This document shows positions 1 through 6,952 of a stretch of 20,302 nt of DNA, piece by piece. Location of the stretch: positions 1 through 20,302 of the forward strand of contig JBCCZC010000053.1 in NCBI GenBank assembly GCA_039188505.1, read 5' to 3'. The notes under the pieces were generated by a model. That model worked only from the letters and a program-made list of their open reading frames with translations, was not told the origin of the DNA and did no database searches. The translations under genes were made by a program, and so were the position numbers. The DNA is from JBCCZC01 sp039188505. Its GTDB lineage: Bacteria; Pseudomonadota; Gammaproteobacteria; Xanthomonadales; SZUA-38. Position 1 is the first letter of the stretch, and each line of letters starts with the position of its first letter.

Positions 1-210
1 CCCGCGGGCCCTCAAGCCGCCCCGTTCGCGCTCGGACCCTGGCGTATCGAGCCCGAGACCGGGCGCATCGTCGACGGCGACACGACGACATCGCTCGAAC
101 CCCGGGTGATGGCGCTCCTCGTGCTCCTTGCCAGTGCGCCCGGACGCGTCTTCTCGCGCGAGACCATCGAGGCCGACCTCTGGCCCGGGTCCGTCGTGGG
201 AGAGGACACG
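1..210 (+). repeat. Left arm of a 210-bp fold-back inverted repeat
   Basis: Bases 1-210 are the reverse complement of 294-503 with three mismatches (114/390, 117/387, 193/311), about 98.6% identity. The arms flank an 83-bp unpaired spacer at 211-293. The left arm begins at the first base of the window, so it may extend further or mark a contig end. In the coding frame two mismatches are synonymous (Ala and Leu codons) and one is Val/Ile. That pattern looks more like natural variation between two copies than random error. Confidence 0.93.
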
Positions 211-293
211 GTGGCTCGCACCGTGTCGCGGCTGCGCAAGGCGCTCGGCGATTCAGCCCAGACGCCGCGCTTCGTCGAAACGCTGCCGAGGCG
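1..293 (+). pseudogene. Partial winged-helix regulator copy in the left arm plus spacer
   Basis: Frame 1 reads as one continuous winged-helix DNA-binding domain of the OmpR/PhoB C-terminal type. It includes FALGPWRIEPETGRIV, a helix-rich core, VFSRETIEADLWPG, and a recognition-helix region VARTVSRLRKALGD followed by FVETLPRR. Family members normally continue directly with Gly-Tyr-Arg. Here, after LPRR, the sequence runs into the antisense of its own 5' part. The copy has no start codon inside the window and no natural 3' end. The spacer 211-293 is present only in this copy and completes the domain that the right-arm copy lacks. Confidence 0.75.
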
Positions 294-530
294 CGTGTCC
301 TCTCCCACGATGGACCCGGGCCAGAGGTCGGCCTCGATGGTCTCGCGCGAGAAGACGCGTCCGGGCGCACTGGCAAGGAGCACGAGCAGGGCCATCACCC
401 GGGGTTCGAGCGATGTCGTCGTGTCGCCGTCGACGATGCGCCCGGTCTCGGGCTCGATACGCCAGGGTCCGAGCGCGAACGGGGCGGCTTGAGGGCCCGC
501 GGGGCTAGCGGTGGATGGATCCGTCGACAT
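12..530 (-). CDS. Winged-helix (CadC/OmpR-type) regulator N-terminus, disrupted by the fold-back
   Basis: The minus-strand ATG at 530 begins a protein starting MSTDPSTASPAG. It then has the same winged-helix sequence as the left arm (PFALGPWRIEPETGRIVDGD, VFSRETIEADLWPG). After about residue 79 the frame enters the reverse complement of the spacer and left arm. It stays open by chance to 12, and that part is not protein-like. Proteins of this class are often membrane-anchored or carry a C-terminal sensor or repeat region, which is missing here. The gene diverges from the S41 peptidase gene starting at 656/665, so it could regulate that neighbour; this is inference. No strong ribosome-binding site is visible; there is only a weak purine run upstream. 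Homology of the first 79 residues is fairly secure, but the ORF as a whole is chimeric. Confidence 0.6.
   Translation of the reverse strand: MSTDPSTASPAGPQAAPFALGPWRIEPETGRIVDGDTTTSLEPRVMALLVLLASAPGRVFSRETIEADLWPGSIVGEDTRLGSVSTKRGVWAESPSALRSRDTVRATVSSPTTDPGQRSASMVSREKTRPGALARSTRSAITRGSSDVVVSPSTMRPVSGSIRQGPSANGAA
294..503 (-). repeat. Right arm of the 210-bp fold-back inverted repeat
   Basis: This is the inverted partner of bases 1-210. The right arm is continuous with unique upstream sequence (504-655), which carries the natural start of the regulator gene on the minus strand. The right-hand copy is therefore probably the one in its native setting up to the breakpoint near 294. Homology to the left arm stops abruptly at 294 and 503. 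Confidence 0.93.
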
Positions 531-664
531 GCTGCGATTCTCGCATAACGTGCTGATTGCTATGGCTGTCAGGGTTTGGTCAGGAAAAGAGGAAGGTCCG
601 GGCATGGTGGTCAGCGCCGCGGCGGTGTTGACTCGGCGACAAGACATCGACAGGAATGAACCCC

Positions 665-2125
665 ATGACCCGAGCCTACCGATTGATCGTCACGATAGCG
701 CTTGCGCTGAGCATTTCCCTTGCCGCGAGAGCGGCGTCCGACCGGGACGCACCCATTCCAGCGGCCGAGGTGCGGGCAGACTTCGAAGCCCTCTACGCGG
801 GACTGAAAAGCGCACACGTCGATCTCTTCGCGCACCGCTCTCGGACAGATTACGACGCGCGCTACGAGGACACCCTGGCCCGATTCACCGCGCCGATGAG
901 CCGCTTCGAGGTGCAGGTCGCCTTTCAACGCTTCGTGGCCTACGGCAACGTCGCCCACGCGCGCATCGAGTTTCCCTCGACCGCGTACGAGTCCTTTCGG
1001 GCAGCGGGCGGTCGCACCTTTCCGATCTATCCCCGCATCGTCGCCGGCCGTGCGTACGTCGGCGAAGACTATTCGTCCGAACCAGGCATCCAGAGCGGCG
1101 ATGAGATCGTGGCGATCAACGGCGAGCCGATGAGTGCCTGGCTCGAGCGCACGGCAGCGCACGTTTCCGCCGATACGCCCTACATCGCGCACTCGCTGCT
1201 GGAGTTCCGATTCCCGAGCTACCTGTGGCTGGAGCTGGGTGAGGTCGAGGCGTTCCGGCTGACCCTGAAGGGCCCCACGGGCCGCCGCGACCTCACCATC
1301 GAAGCGACGACCCGCGAGGCGCAGCGTGCGGCCGCGGCCGAGCAGCCGGTGCGCTTCTCACTCGACAGCTCGGCGAGAACCTATCGGATGCTGGAGGGGC
1401 GGATCGGCTACCTTCAGCCGGGCCCCTTCTACAACGTGGAAGACCCGACCGCGCCCTGGGACAACGTCGCGTTCCTGGCCTTTGTTGACCAGGCTTTCGG
1501 CCACTTCATCGAAAGTGGGGCGAGCGACCTTGTCATCGACCTGCGGCAAAACCCTGGCGGAGACAACTCCTTCAGCGATGCCATGCTCGCCTGGATCGCG
1601 GCGGAGCCCTTCCGATTCTGCTCGGCGTTCCTCATCCGGTCGAGTGACGAAGCCGCGGCATCGAACGAGGCCCGGCTTGCCCAGCAGGACAGCGCCGTCG
1701 AAAGCGTGTCGACCCTGTTCGCGCGCCAGTACGCGAGCGTTCCCCGGGGCGAGACCTTCGAGTTCGAGATCCCCTATGCGCAGCCCCGCGCAGGCGGCCG
1801 CTTCGAAGGTCGGGTCTTCGCGCTCATCAATCGTCATTCCTACTCGAACGCCGTCAACGTCGCCGCGATGATCCAGGACTATGAACTCGGCACGATCGCG
1901 GGTGAGAAAACCTCTGACATGGCGACGACCTTCGGGGCCATGGAGACCTTCGAGTTGCCACGGACCGGAATCGAGGTCGGTTTCCCGAAGGCCCACATCA
2001 TTCGGCCGTCCGGCGATCGTCGCACCGACGGCGTGACGCCGGACTGGGTGATCGCCTCGCCGATCGTTGCCGGCGCAGACGATGCGGTCCTCGACGCACT
2101 GCTGCAGCGGATACGTGGTGGCTAG
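665..2125 (+). CDS. Secreted S41-family (C-terminal processing/tricorn-like) serine peptidase
   Basis: The product is about 486 aa. It starts with an N-terminal signal peptide (basic MTRAYR, hydrophobic LIVTIALALSISLA, likely cleavage after ARA), so it should be periplasmic or exported. An in-frame ATG lies 9 bases upstream at 656, but AGGA at 652-655 is well spaced for 665. Numbering below is from 656. A degenerate PDZ region contains SGDEIVAINGEPM. The S41 core has VIDLRQNPGGDNS and then LINRHSYSNAVNVAAM, where Ser397 aligns with the catalytic Ser of CtpA/Tsp. The C-terminus has the usual GVTPDWVI. The Lys of the CtpA FGKG motif is absent (Met422 there, Lys418 nearby). AHARI (His101) resembles the GDGHT motif of tricorn/IRBP-like S41 members, so a non-CtpA catalytic arrangement is possible. 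It is divergently oriented from the winged-helix regulator. Confidence 0.85.
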   Translation: MTRAYRLIVTIALALSISLAARAASDRDAPIPAAEVRADFEALYAGLKSAHVDLFAHRSRTDYDARYEDTLARFTAPMSRFEVQVAFQRFVAYGNVAHARIEFPSTAYESFRAAGGRTFPIYPRIVAGRAYVGEDYSSEPGIQSGDEIVAINGEPMSAWLERTAAHVSADTPYIAHSLLEFRFPSYLWLELGEVEAFRLTLKGPTGRRDLTIEATTREAQRAAAAEQPVRFSLDSSARTYRMLEGRIGYLQPGPFYNVEDPTAPWDNVAFLAFVDQAFGHFIESGASDLVIDLRQNPGGDNSFSDAMLAWIAAEPFRFCSAFLIRSSDEAAASNEARLAQQDSAVESVSTLFARQYASVPRGETFEFEIPYAQPRAGGRFEGRVFALINRHSYSNAVNVAAMIQDYELGTIAGEKTSDMATTFGAMETFELPRTGIEVGFPKAHIIRPSGDRRTDGVTPDWVIASPIVAGADDAVLDALLQRIRGG

Positions 2126-2443
2126 CATGCGGCGGGTATCTCGGGGCCGATCGGGTCCCGCGGTGCCTGACGATCGGCTCGCTTCCGGTCGGCTCGACAT
2201 GGCGGGTTGCTGGCGAGCGATGGCTGGCAACGTAACTCCCGGGAACGTCGCAACATCCCGGGCGCCGAGAACTTCCCGGGCATCGGCTCTACGCCGCCTT
2301 CGAATCGAGCCGTGACGAGGCCTTGGGCGATTCCCTTGAGCTATCACCTTCAAGCGCTCGACGAACTCTCCAAGGCTGGATCGGGCCTGGCCGCTGACCG
2401 AGTCGTTCGCGTATCCACCGGCTTTTCATCAGGGCGTCATTGG
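2126..2443. other. 318-bp intergenic stretch upstream of radA with three CCCGGG boxes
   Basis: No convincing gene lies here; open frames are arginine-rich and look like GC-driven shadows. The radA frame is open upstream to about 2207, but that translation does not resemble RadA. Three CCCGGG hexamers lie at 2238, 2257 and 2275, spaced 19 and 18 bp, roughly two helical turns apart. I find no clear sigma-70 promoter or terminator. The region probably holds the radA promoter. Confidence 0.4.
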
Positions 2444-3811
2444 ATGGCCAAACCCAAGACCCGCTACGTCTGCGCCGACTGCGGCGCTGTTCATACCAAG
2501 TGGTCGGGGCAGTGCGGCGACTGCGGCGCCTGGAACACGCTGAGCGAGGCGGCGCCGGAGCCGCCGGGCAGGGCGGGGCGCCTGGGGGGCTATGCCGGCG
2601 TGGCCGGCCTCGCCGAGGTCCAGAGCCTTGACGGGATCGAAGCCGACGAGTCGCCGCGGGTGCCCACAGGCATCGGCGAGGTCGACCGCGTGCTCGGCGG
2701 TGGACTGGTGCCCGGCGGGGTCGTCCTCATCGGAGGTGATCCCGGTATCGGCAAGTCCACGTTGCTCCTGCAGGTCCAGGATGCCGTGGCGCGTTCGATG
2801 CGGGCGCTCTACGTGTCGGGTGAGGAGTCGCTGCAGCAGATTGCCCTGCGCGCCAGACGCCTTGGCCTCGATCCGGCACGGCTCCGGTGCGTGGCCGAGA
2901 CCTGTGTCGAGCGTATCCTGGCCACCGTTGCGGAGGAGAAACCACAGCTGGTCGTGATCGACTCGATCCAGACCATCTTCTCCGAACAGCTCCAGTCTGC
3001 GCCGGGGTCGGTTTCCCAGGTTCGCGATTCCGCAGCCGCCCTGGTGCGTCACGCCAAGGCGACCCGGACGACGGTCCTGCTCGTCGGGCACGTGACGAAG
3101 GAGGGCGGCATCGCGGGCCCGCGCGTGCTCGAGCACATGGTCGATGCGGTCCTGTATTTCGAAGGCGACGGCGGCGGGCGCTACCGCGTGATCCGCGCGC
3201 TGAAGAATCGCTTTGGCGCCGTGAACGAGCTCGGAATCTTCGCCATGGGTGACAGCGGCCTCAAGCCCGTGTCGAATCCCTCGGCGATCTTCCTTAGCGG
3301 CCACGACGGAGCCCCTGGCTCCACCGTCACCGTCATGCGCGAGGGCACACGTCCGCTCCTGGTCGAGGTCCAGGCGCTCGTGGCCGAGTCGTCCCTGGCC
3401 AATCCTCGGCGAGTCGGCGTCGGCATGGAGAACAGCCGGCTGGCGATGCTGCTCGCGGTGCTGAGTCGGCACGCGGGCCTGGTGATGCACGACCAGGACG
3501 TTTTCGTCAACGCGGTGGGCGGGCTCCGCCTGTCGGAGACCGCCGCGGACCTGCCCGCGGTCGCCGCCATGGTGTCCAGCTTCCGGGACCGTGCGCTGCC
3601 GCGGAAGACCGTTGCCTTCGGTGAGGTCGGGCTGGCGGGCGAAATTCGTCCGGTCTTCAATGGGGAGGACCGGCTCAAGGAGGCCGCCAAGCACGGTTTC
3701 GAGCGGGCGGTCGTACCGAAGGGCAATCTCGCCGGAGCGAGCGTCGGTGGCATCGAGATCGTGGGCGTCAGGAGCGTGGAGCAGGCGCTCGCTGCGCTGT
3801 TCGACGGCTGA
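2444..3811 (+). CDS. radA: DNA repair protein RadA (Sms)
   Basis: The product is 455 aa, the usual RadA length. ATG 2444 is chosen because it directly precedes the zinc finger (MAKPKTRYVCADCG). Its ribosome-binding site is weak. Visible in order: a C4 zinc finger (Cys10, Cys13, Cys24, Cys27); a RecA-like ATPase with Walker A GGDPGIGKST (Lys104) and Walker B LVVIDSIQT (Asp173); the RadA-specific KNRFG motif at 254-258; and a Lon-protease-like C-terminal domain (FVNAVGGLRLSE, VAFGEVGLAGEIRP). RadA is a cytosolic RecA-related helicase that promotes branch migration and D-loop extension in recombination and repair. It appears to be a single-gene unit. No hairpin terminator is obvious after it. 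Confidence 0.97.
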   Translation: MAKPKTRYVCADCGAVHTKWSGQCGDCGAWNTLSEAAPEPPGRAGRLGGYAGVAGLAEVQSLDGIEADESPRVPTGIGEVDRVLGGGLVPGGVVLIGGDPGIGKSTLLLQVQDAVARSMRALYVSGEESLQQIALRARRLGLDPARLRCVAETCVERILATVAEEKPQLVVIDSIQTIFSEQLQSAPGSVSQVRDSAAALVRHAKATRTTVLLVGHVTKEGGIAGPRVLEHMVDAVLYFEGDGGGRYRVIRALKNRFGAVNELGIFAMGDSGLKPVSNPSAIFLSGHDGAPGSTVTVMREGTRPLLVEVQALVAESSLANPRRVGVGMENSRLAMLLAVLSRHAGLVMHDQDVFVNAVGGLRLSETAADLPAVAAMVSSFRDRALPRKTVAFGEVGLAGEIRPVFNGEDRLKEAAKHGFERAVVPKGNLAGASVGGIEIVGVRSVEQALAALFDG

Positions 3812-3813
3812 GC

Positions 3814-3924
3814 ATGACGTCACGGGGCCGCAGAGCTGCCCCGGGCACGCCGCAGCCCTCGCCGATCGCCTTCATCAGGGACGGCAATTCACGCCTTAGC
3901 GAGGCTCGCGGATGGCGGTCCTGA
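3814..3924 (+). CDS. Possible 36-aa small ORF upstream of the five-gene cassette
   Basis: ATG 3814 starts 3 bases after the radA stop and runs 36 codons to TGA at 3922-3924. The product starts MTSRGRRAAPGTPQPSP and ends LSEARGWRS. There is no good ribosome-binding site and no recognisable family. It is listed because it lies immediately upstream of putative peptide-modification genes, where a precursor peptide would be looked for. It may well be a chance ORF. Confidence 0.15.
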   Translation: MTSRGRRAAPGTPQPSPIAFIRDGNSRLSEARGWRS

Positions 3925-3968
3925 AGCTCCCCGGAAAACCCCTTGAGGCGCCTCCTGCACCGCTGTGA
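3912..3968 (+). CDS. Possible 18-aa leader or precursor micro-ORF
   Basis: ATG 3912 has a well-placed GAGG at 3901-3904 (7-base spacer) and encodes MAVLKLPGKPLEAPPAPL, stopping at 3966-3968. The frame is closed just upstream by TAG at 3897-3899. Its stop overlaps an in-frame GTG (3965) of the next gene in a GTGA arrangement like other junctions of this cassette. The next gene's better start is ATG 3992, 23 bases downstream of the stop. It could be a leader peptide, a very short substrate peptide, or chance. No family is recognised. Confidence 0.22.
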   Translation: MAVLKLPGKPLEAPPAPL

Positions 3969-3974
3969 ATTCAC
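3965..3974. promoter_or_regulatory. 10-bp palindrome GTGAATTCAC at the head of the cassette
   Basis: GTGAATTCAC is perfectly self-complementary, and its AT core stands out in GC-rich surroundings. The octamer AATTCACG occurs twice, at 3886-3893 and 3968-3975, 82 bp apart. The position just before the first structural gene fits an operator or regulator half-sites. I see no matching promoter hexamers, so regulatory function is speculative. Confidence 0.2.
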
Positions 3975-3991
3975 GAGTGCGGGATCGATCT

Positions 3992-4903
3992 ATGGCACAA
4001 TTGCGGGCTTCCCTTTCCGTTCCGGCCGAGACCCTGGCAGACCAGCTCCTGCAATTCTGGACGAGGCACGGCGACGACCCCCGGGGCAAGGTTCGCACGC
4101 ACGGGATCGTGCTGCATCGGCGCCTGCCCGGGCGGGTGGATCCAGCGCGCCTGGCCGCCCTCGCGCCGGGTAGCTCGCCACGCCATGCGGCTCACGGAAA
4201 GGTCGTCGTCATGAAGCAGGACGATCCGCCGCTGGTCAGCTGCTATCAGGTATCCGAAGACCGCGCCGACGCGTCGCGCGTCGCCTGCTACAACGGGGTC
4301 CTGGCCGCCGCGGGTCTGCTTGCCGACGCTGGCCGGCTCGAAGCGACGCTGCGGGTGCAGTTGCCCGCAGGCGTCGAGGTCGAGGTTTCCGCAAGACTCA
4401 TGCGAAGTACGACCGGGTCAGCGAGCGTCACGCAGCGCTGGATGGCCGTGCCGCTGACCGTTGAGCGGATCTCGAGCCGGGACGGTTTGCGACTGGCCTG
4501 GTCGGCGGGAGCCATGAACGACTACGTGTTGGTTGCATGCCCGAGCGCAGAGCGGCTCCGCGCCTTCTCGCCGGAAGACGCACAGCGGATCTGGCACGAT
4601 CAGCCCTGGCGCGAACGACGGCCGCTTCGAGGTCGAATCCTGGCAACGTGGTGCGACGAGGACGGCACGGTGTGGCTGCGGGCGTTCACGTGCAGCAAGC
4701 GACGCCATCCTTCGGCGCCGCCCACGGGCCTCGCCGTGCTGGCCGTGGCGGCGGCCAGGTTGGACTGGTTGCCGCCGGGAACGCGGCATGTCCGGACGCT
4801 CGATGGCGACCTGGCGCTACCGGATCTGCGCCAAGGACCCAGGGGATACCAGTTCGACTTTTCCCAATCCACCGTCTCTCTGGAGCCGATCGATGAGTAC
4901 TGA
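3992..4903 (+). CDS. DapF/PrpF-fold epimerase-like protein with a degenerate active site
   Basis: The product is 303 aa. ATG 3992 is preferred because GGGA (3981-3984) sits 7 bases upstream; GTG 3965 is an alternative. By eye the protein follows diaminopimelate epimerase. THGIVL resembles the N-terminal HGLGNDF region. VACYNGVLAAAGLLADAG (Cys99, Asn101) resembles CGNGARCFARFV..KG. AMNDYVLV resembles MGNPHCVI. WLRAFTC...SAPPTGLAVLAVAAARL resembles RVYERG..ACGSGACAAVAV. The second catalytic Cys appears replaced by Pro243. DapF-fold enzymes are cofactor-free racemases or isomerases using two Cys residues, so this one may be a different isomerase, a non-catalytic relative or a binding protein. 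It is first in an overlapping five-gene cassette, ending 11 bases inside the next gene. The fold assignment is from pattern matching only. Confidence 0.5.
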   Translation: MAQLRASLSVPAETLADQLLQFWTRHGDDPRGKVRTHGIVLHRRLPGRVDPARLAALAPGSSPRHAAHGKVVVMKQDDPPLVSCYQVSEDRADASRVACYNGVLAAAGLLADAGRLEATLRVQLPAGVEVEVSARLMRSTTGSASVTQRWMAVPLTVERISSRDGLRLAWSAGAMNDYVLVACPSAERLRAFSPEDAQRIWHDQPWRERRPLRGRILATWCDEDGTVWLRAFTCSKRRHPSAPPTGLAVLAVAAARLDWLPPGTRHVRTLDGDLALPDLRQGPRGYQFDFSQSTVSLEPIDEY

Positions 4904-6293
4904 ACTCCTACGGATGGTCCTGGCGCAATTCGGCGACATCGAAGAATGGCGCTTGGGCGACCCGGAACTCGCTGCGCAGCTCGGGTATCCTCGCAGCTTC
5001 TCCGCCCCGATCATCAGCGATTACGCCACGCTGTTTATCGACTACACGCTGGACGCGCGCGACGGCAAGCCGGTCTGCCACGAGGTGAACGGGGCCAATG
5101 CGGTGGGCTCCGATGCGCTGACGGGCGACAGTTCGCGGCGGGCGAAGCTCGAGGCGCAGCAGGCGGTGAACCGGTCCCGGGAGTTCGGCCTGCTCGGCCA
5201 GGATCTGCGACCGAGCCGCGGCATCGTCACCATCCACGCCCACCAGCACTGGCGGTGGTTTCGCACCGGTGGCGAGTTCTATCCGCGCGTGGACGCCTTC
5301 GCCGAAGCCCTTCGAAACCACTGGCCGGGTCACGCGATCGTGCCGCGCAGCGCTGGTGACGCGCTCGGCGACGAGACCGTGTCGGTCATGGTCGGCGACG
5401 TTCCCGCGATCGGCGAACGCCTCGCGTTCGACGAGCAGACGCGGCAGCTGACGGTCGATGGCCGCACCGTGGTCTTCGTCGGCAATCCGAACGTGCTGAC
5501 GGAGCTGGTACGGCTCGGCAAAATCGATGGTGAAGCCCTGGCTCCGGATCATCCCGCCGTCCGGGTGCTTCACGGCGCTCGGCTCTTCACTGCCGTGCAG
5601 GACAAGGTGCTGCAGCAGGTGTTCTTTCGCGATACGGCCGTGCGGCGTCTGCGGACGCTGACCTTGCCCGATCGGTCCAACGCCGTTCGCGTGCTGCGGC
5701 GGGCGCTGGCAGTGGGCCCGCTGGTCGTGAAGCCGAACGGGACGAGCGGCGGTGCCGGCGTGCACGTCGTGACTCCGGCCATGGCGGATGCGGAGATCGA
5801 AACGGTACTGGATCGTCTGGTAGACGATTGCCTCGCCAAGTATGGCGAAGGCTTCGAGGACGTCCTGTTTCCGCTCCGGGCCTTCGAGTTCGTCGCCTCG
5901 ACCGGTTTCGAGCGCGCCGGCGGCGGCCATCTGTGGGATCTGCGCGTCGGTCTGGAACTGCAGCCAGGCAGGATCGACGCATACCCCGTCTCCATGCGTC
6001 TGACGCCCGCGCCCTTTGACCCGAAGACGTTCCACAAAGATCGCGCCCAGTGGGTTTCGAACGTCAGCGGGCGCACGGAACGGTTGCTTTATTCCGGAAT
6101 GGATCAGGCGGCGCTCGACGCCGTGGGGCTGACCGCCGCGCGCATGGAGGACCTCTTTGCGGCGAGCGTCACCTGGGCCATGCGGGCCTGGGACGCGGCA
6201 GGCCGCGGCAGCGGCGCCGTCTATGAGGACCGCTGCGAGCTCGAAAATCCCGACTTCTATCCCCAGCAGGCGTTCGACACGGGAGCCCGGTGA
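4893..6293 (+). CDS. Large ATP-grasp domain protein (putative carboxylate-amine ligase)
   Basis: The product is 466 aa. ATG 4893 has GGAG about 8 bases upstream and overlaps the preceding gene by 11 bases, indicating translational coupling. The ATP-grasp glycine-rich loop is VVKPNGTSGGAGVHVV, with Lys280 as the likely ATP-binding residue. LWDLRVGLELQPGRIDAYPVS and WVSNVSGR downstream match the usual later part of the fold. A possible acidic metal-binding end, CELENPDFYP, lies near the C-terminus. Unusually, DGKPVCHEVNGANAVGSD (Glu64, Asn66) near the N-terminus also resembles the E-x-N metal motif that normally ends an ATP-grasp domain. ATP-grasp enzymes activate a carboxylate as an acyl phosphate and join it to an amine or other nucleophile. 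The substrate is unknown, but the neighbours suggest a peptide or amino-acid conjugate. Confidence 0.72.
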   Translation: MSTELLRMVLAQFGDIEEWRLGDPELAAQLGYPRSFSAPIISDYATLFIDYTLDARDGKPVCHEVNGANAVGSDALTGDSSRRAKLEAQQAVNRSREFGLLGQDLRPSRGIVTIHAHQHWRWFRTGGEFYPRVDAFAEALRNHWPGHAIVPRSAGDALGDETVSVMVGDVPAIGERLAFDEQTRQLTVDGRTVVFVGNPNVLTELVRLGKIDGEALAPDHPAVRVLHGARLFTAVQDKVLQQVFFRDTAVRRLRTLTLPDRSNAVRVLRRALAVGPLVVKPNGTSGGAGVHVVTPAMADAEIETVLDRLVDDCLAKYGEGFEDVLFPLRAFEFVASTGFERAGGGHLWDLRVGLELQPGRIDAYPVSMRLTPAPFDPKTFHKDRAQWVSNVSGRTERLLYSGMDQAALDAVGLTAARMEDLFAASVTWAMRAWDAAGRGSGAVYEDRCELENPDFYPQQAFDTGAR

Positions 6294-6952
6294 TGAGCCA
6301 TTCTCGCGGCCCCAAGGACACCCGGCGTTCGCTGCAGACGCGCTTTCCCGTCAGCCCGATCATCGCCAATCGCTGGAGCCCGCGTGCCTTCGATCCGCGC
6401 ATGCCGGAAGCCTCGAAGCTGGGGTCACTCTTCGAAGCATCCCGGCTGGCGCCGTCCGCACACAACGCCCAACCCGCGCGGTTCATCCTGACGCGCAAGG
6501 GACAGGGCACGGGCTACGAGCGGCTTTTCGCCTGTCTTGATCCCAAGAACCAGGTGTGGGCACACACGGCGCCGGTGCTCGCGCTGGGAGCAGTGATGAA
6601 GCGCCGCTTCAGCCAGGTCAAGGGCGACTTCGTTCCCTACTCGCATTTCATGCACGACCTCGGCCTTGCCGTCATGTCGATCTTGCTCCAGGCCAGGGCC
6701 GTGGACCTCTTCGCGCATCCGCTCGCGGCCTTCGACCCCGACCAGGCAAGGGCGGCGTTTGCCGTACCGGCGCTCTACGAGCCGGCGATCGTGCTCGCCG
6801 TCGGCTATCTGGGCACCGACGAGGCGCTCCCCCAGGACGTGCGCGATCGAGAGCGGGAGGATCGCCATCGCCTGCCCCTGGAGGAAATCCTGTTCGAGGA
6901 GGATTGGGGCGTGGCCAGTGGGCTGTTGACCGGACCCGTGGACGCTGCATGA
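6293..6952 (+). CDS. Nitroreductase-family FMN oxidoreductase
   Basis: The product is 219 aa, typical for the family. ATG 6293 shares one base with the upstream TGA; GTG 6290 is an alternative. The N-terminus has the classic signature NRWSPRAFD (residues 26-34), followed by EASRLAPSAHNAQPARFIL, the FMN phosphate/ribityl-binding region. The middle has HDLGLAVMSILLQA, and ALYEPAIVLAVGYLG lies near the C-terminus. Family members are homodimeric FMN enzymes using NAD(P)H. They reduce nitro groups or enoates, and some are dehydrogenases in natural-product pathways (for example azole formation in thiazole/oxazole peptides). Here the enzyme lies between an ATP-grasp gene and an HExxH-motif gene in a coupled operon, so a biosynthetic redox role is more likely than detoxification. 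The specific reaction is unknown. Confidence 0.88.
   Translation: MSHSRGPKDTRRSLQTRFPVSPIIANRWSPRAFDPRMPEASKLGSLFEASRLAPSAHNAQPARFILTRKGQGTGYERLFACLDPKNQVWAHTAPVLALGAVMKRRFSQVKGDFVPYSHFMHDLGLAVMSILLQARAVDLFAHPLAAFDPDQARAAFAVPALYEPAIVLAVGYLGTDEALPQDVRDREREDRHRLPLEEILFEEDWGVASGLLTGPVDAA

Noticed and set aside
106..492. Plus-strand 128-codon ORF across the repeat
   Set aside because: Only its first 60 or so residues are winged-helix sequence; the rest is antisense of the same gene, open only because of the fold-back.
531..655. Sigma-70 promoter for the minus-strand regulator (CTGACA with a downstream TATGCG-like box)
   Set aside because: The -10 element matches poorly and the spacing is off; not better than chance.
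2127..2315. Small plus-strand ORF after the S41 gene
   Set aside because: Arg/Ser/Ala-rich, no ribosome-binding site, no family resemblance; typical GC-rich chance frame.
2207..2443. N-terminal extension of RadA to 2207
   Set aside because: The translation is unlike RadA. The conserved zinc finger begins 9 residues after ATG 2444, giving the normal family length.
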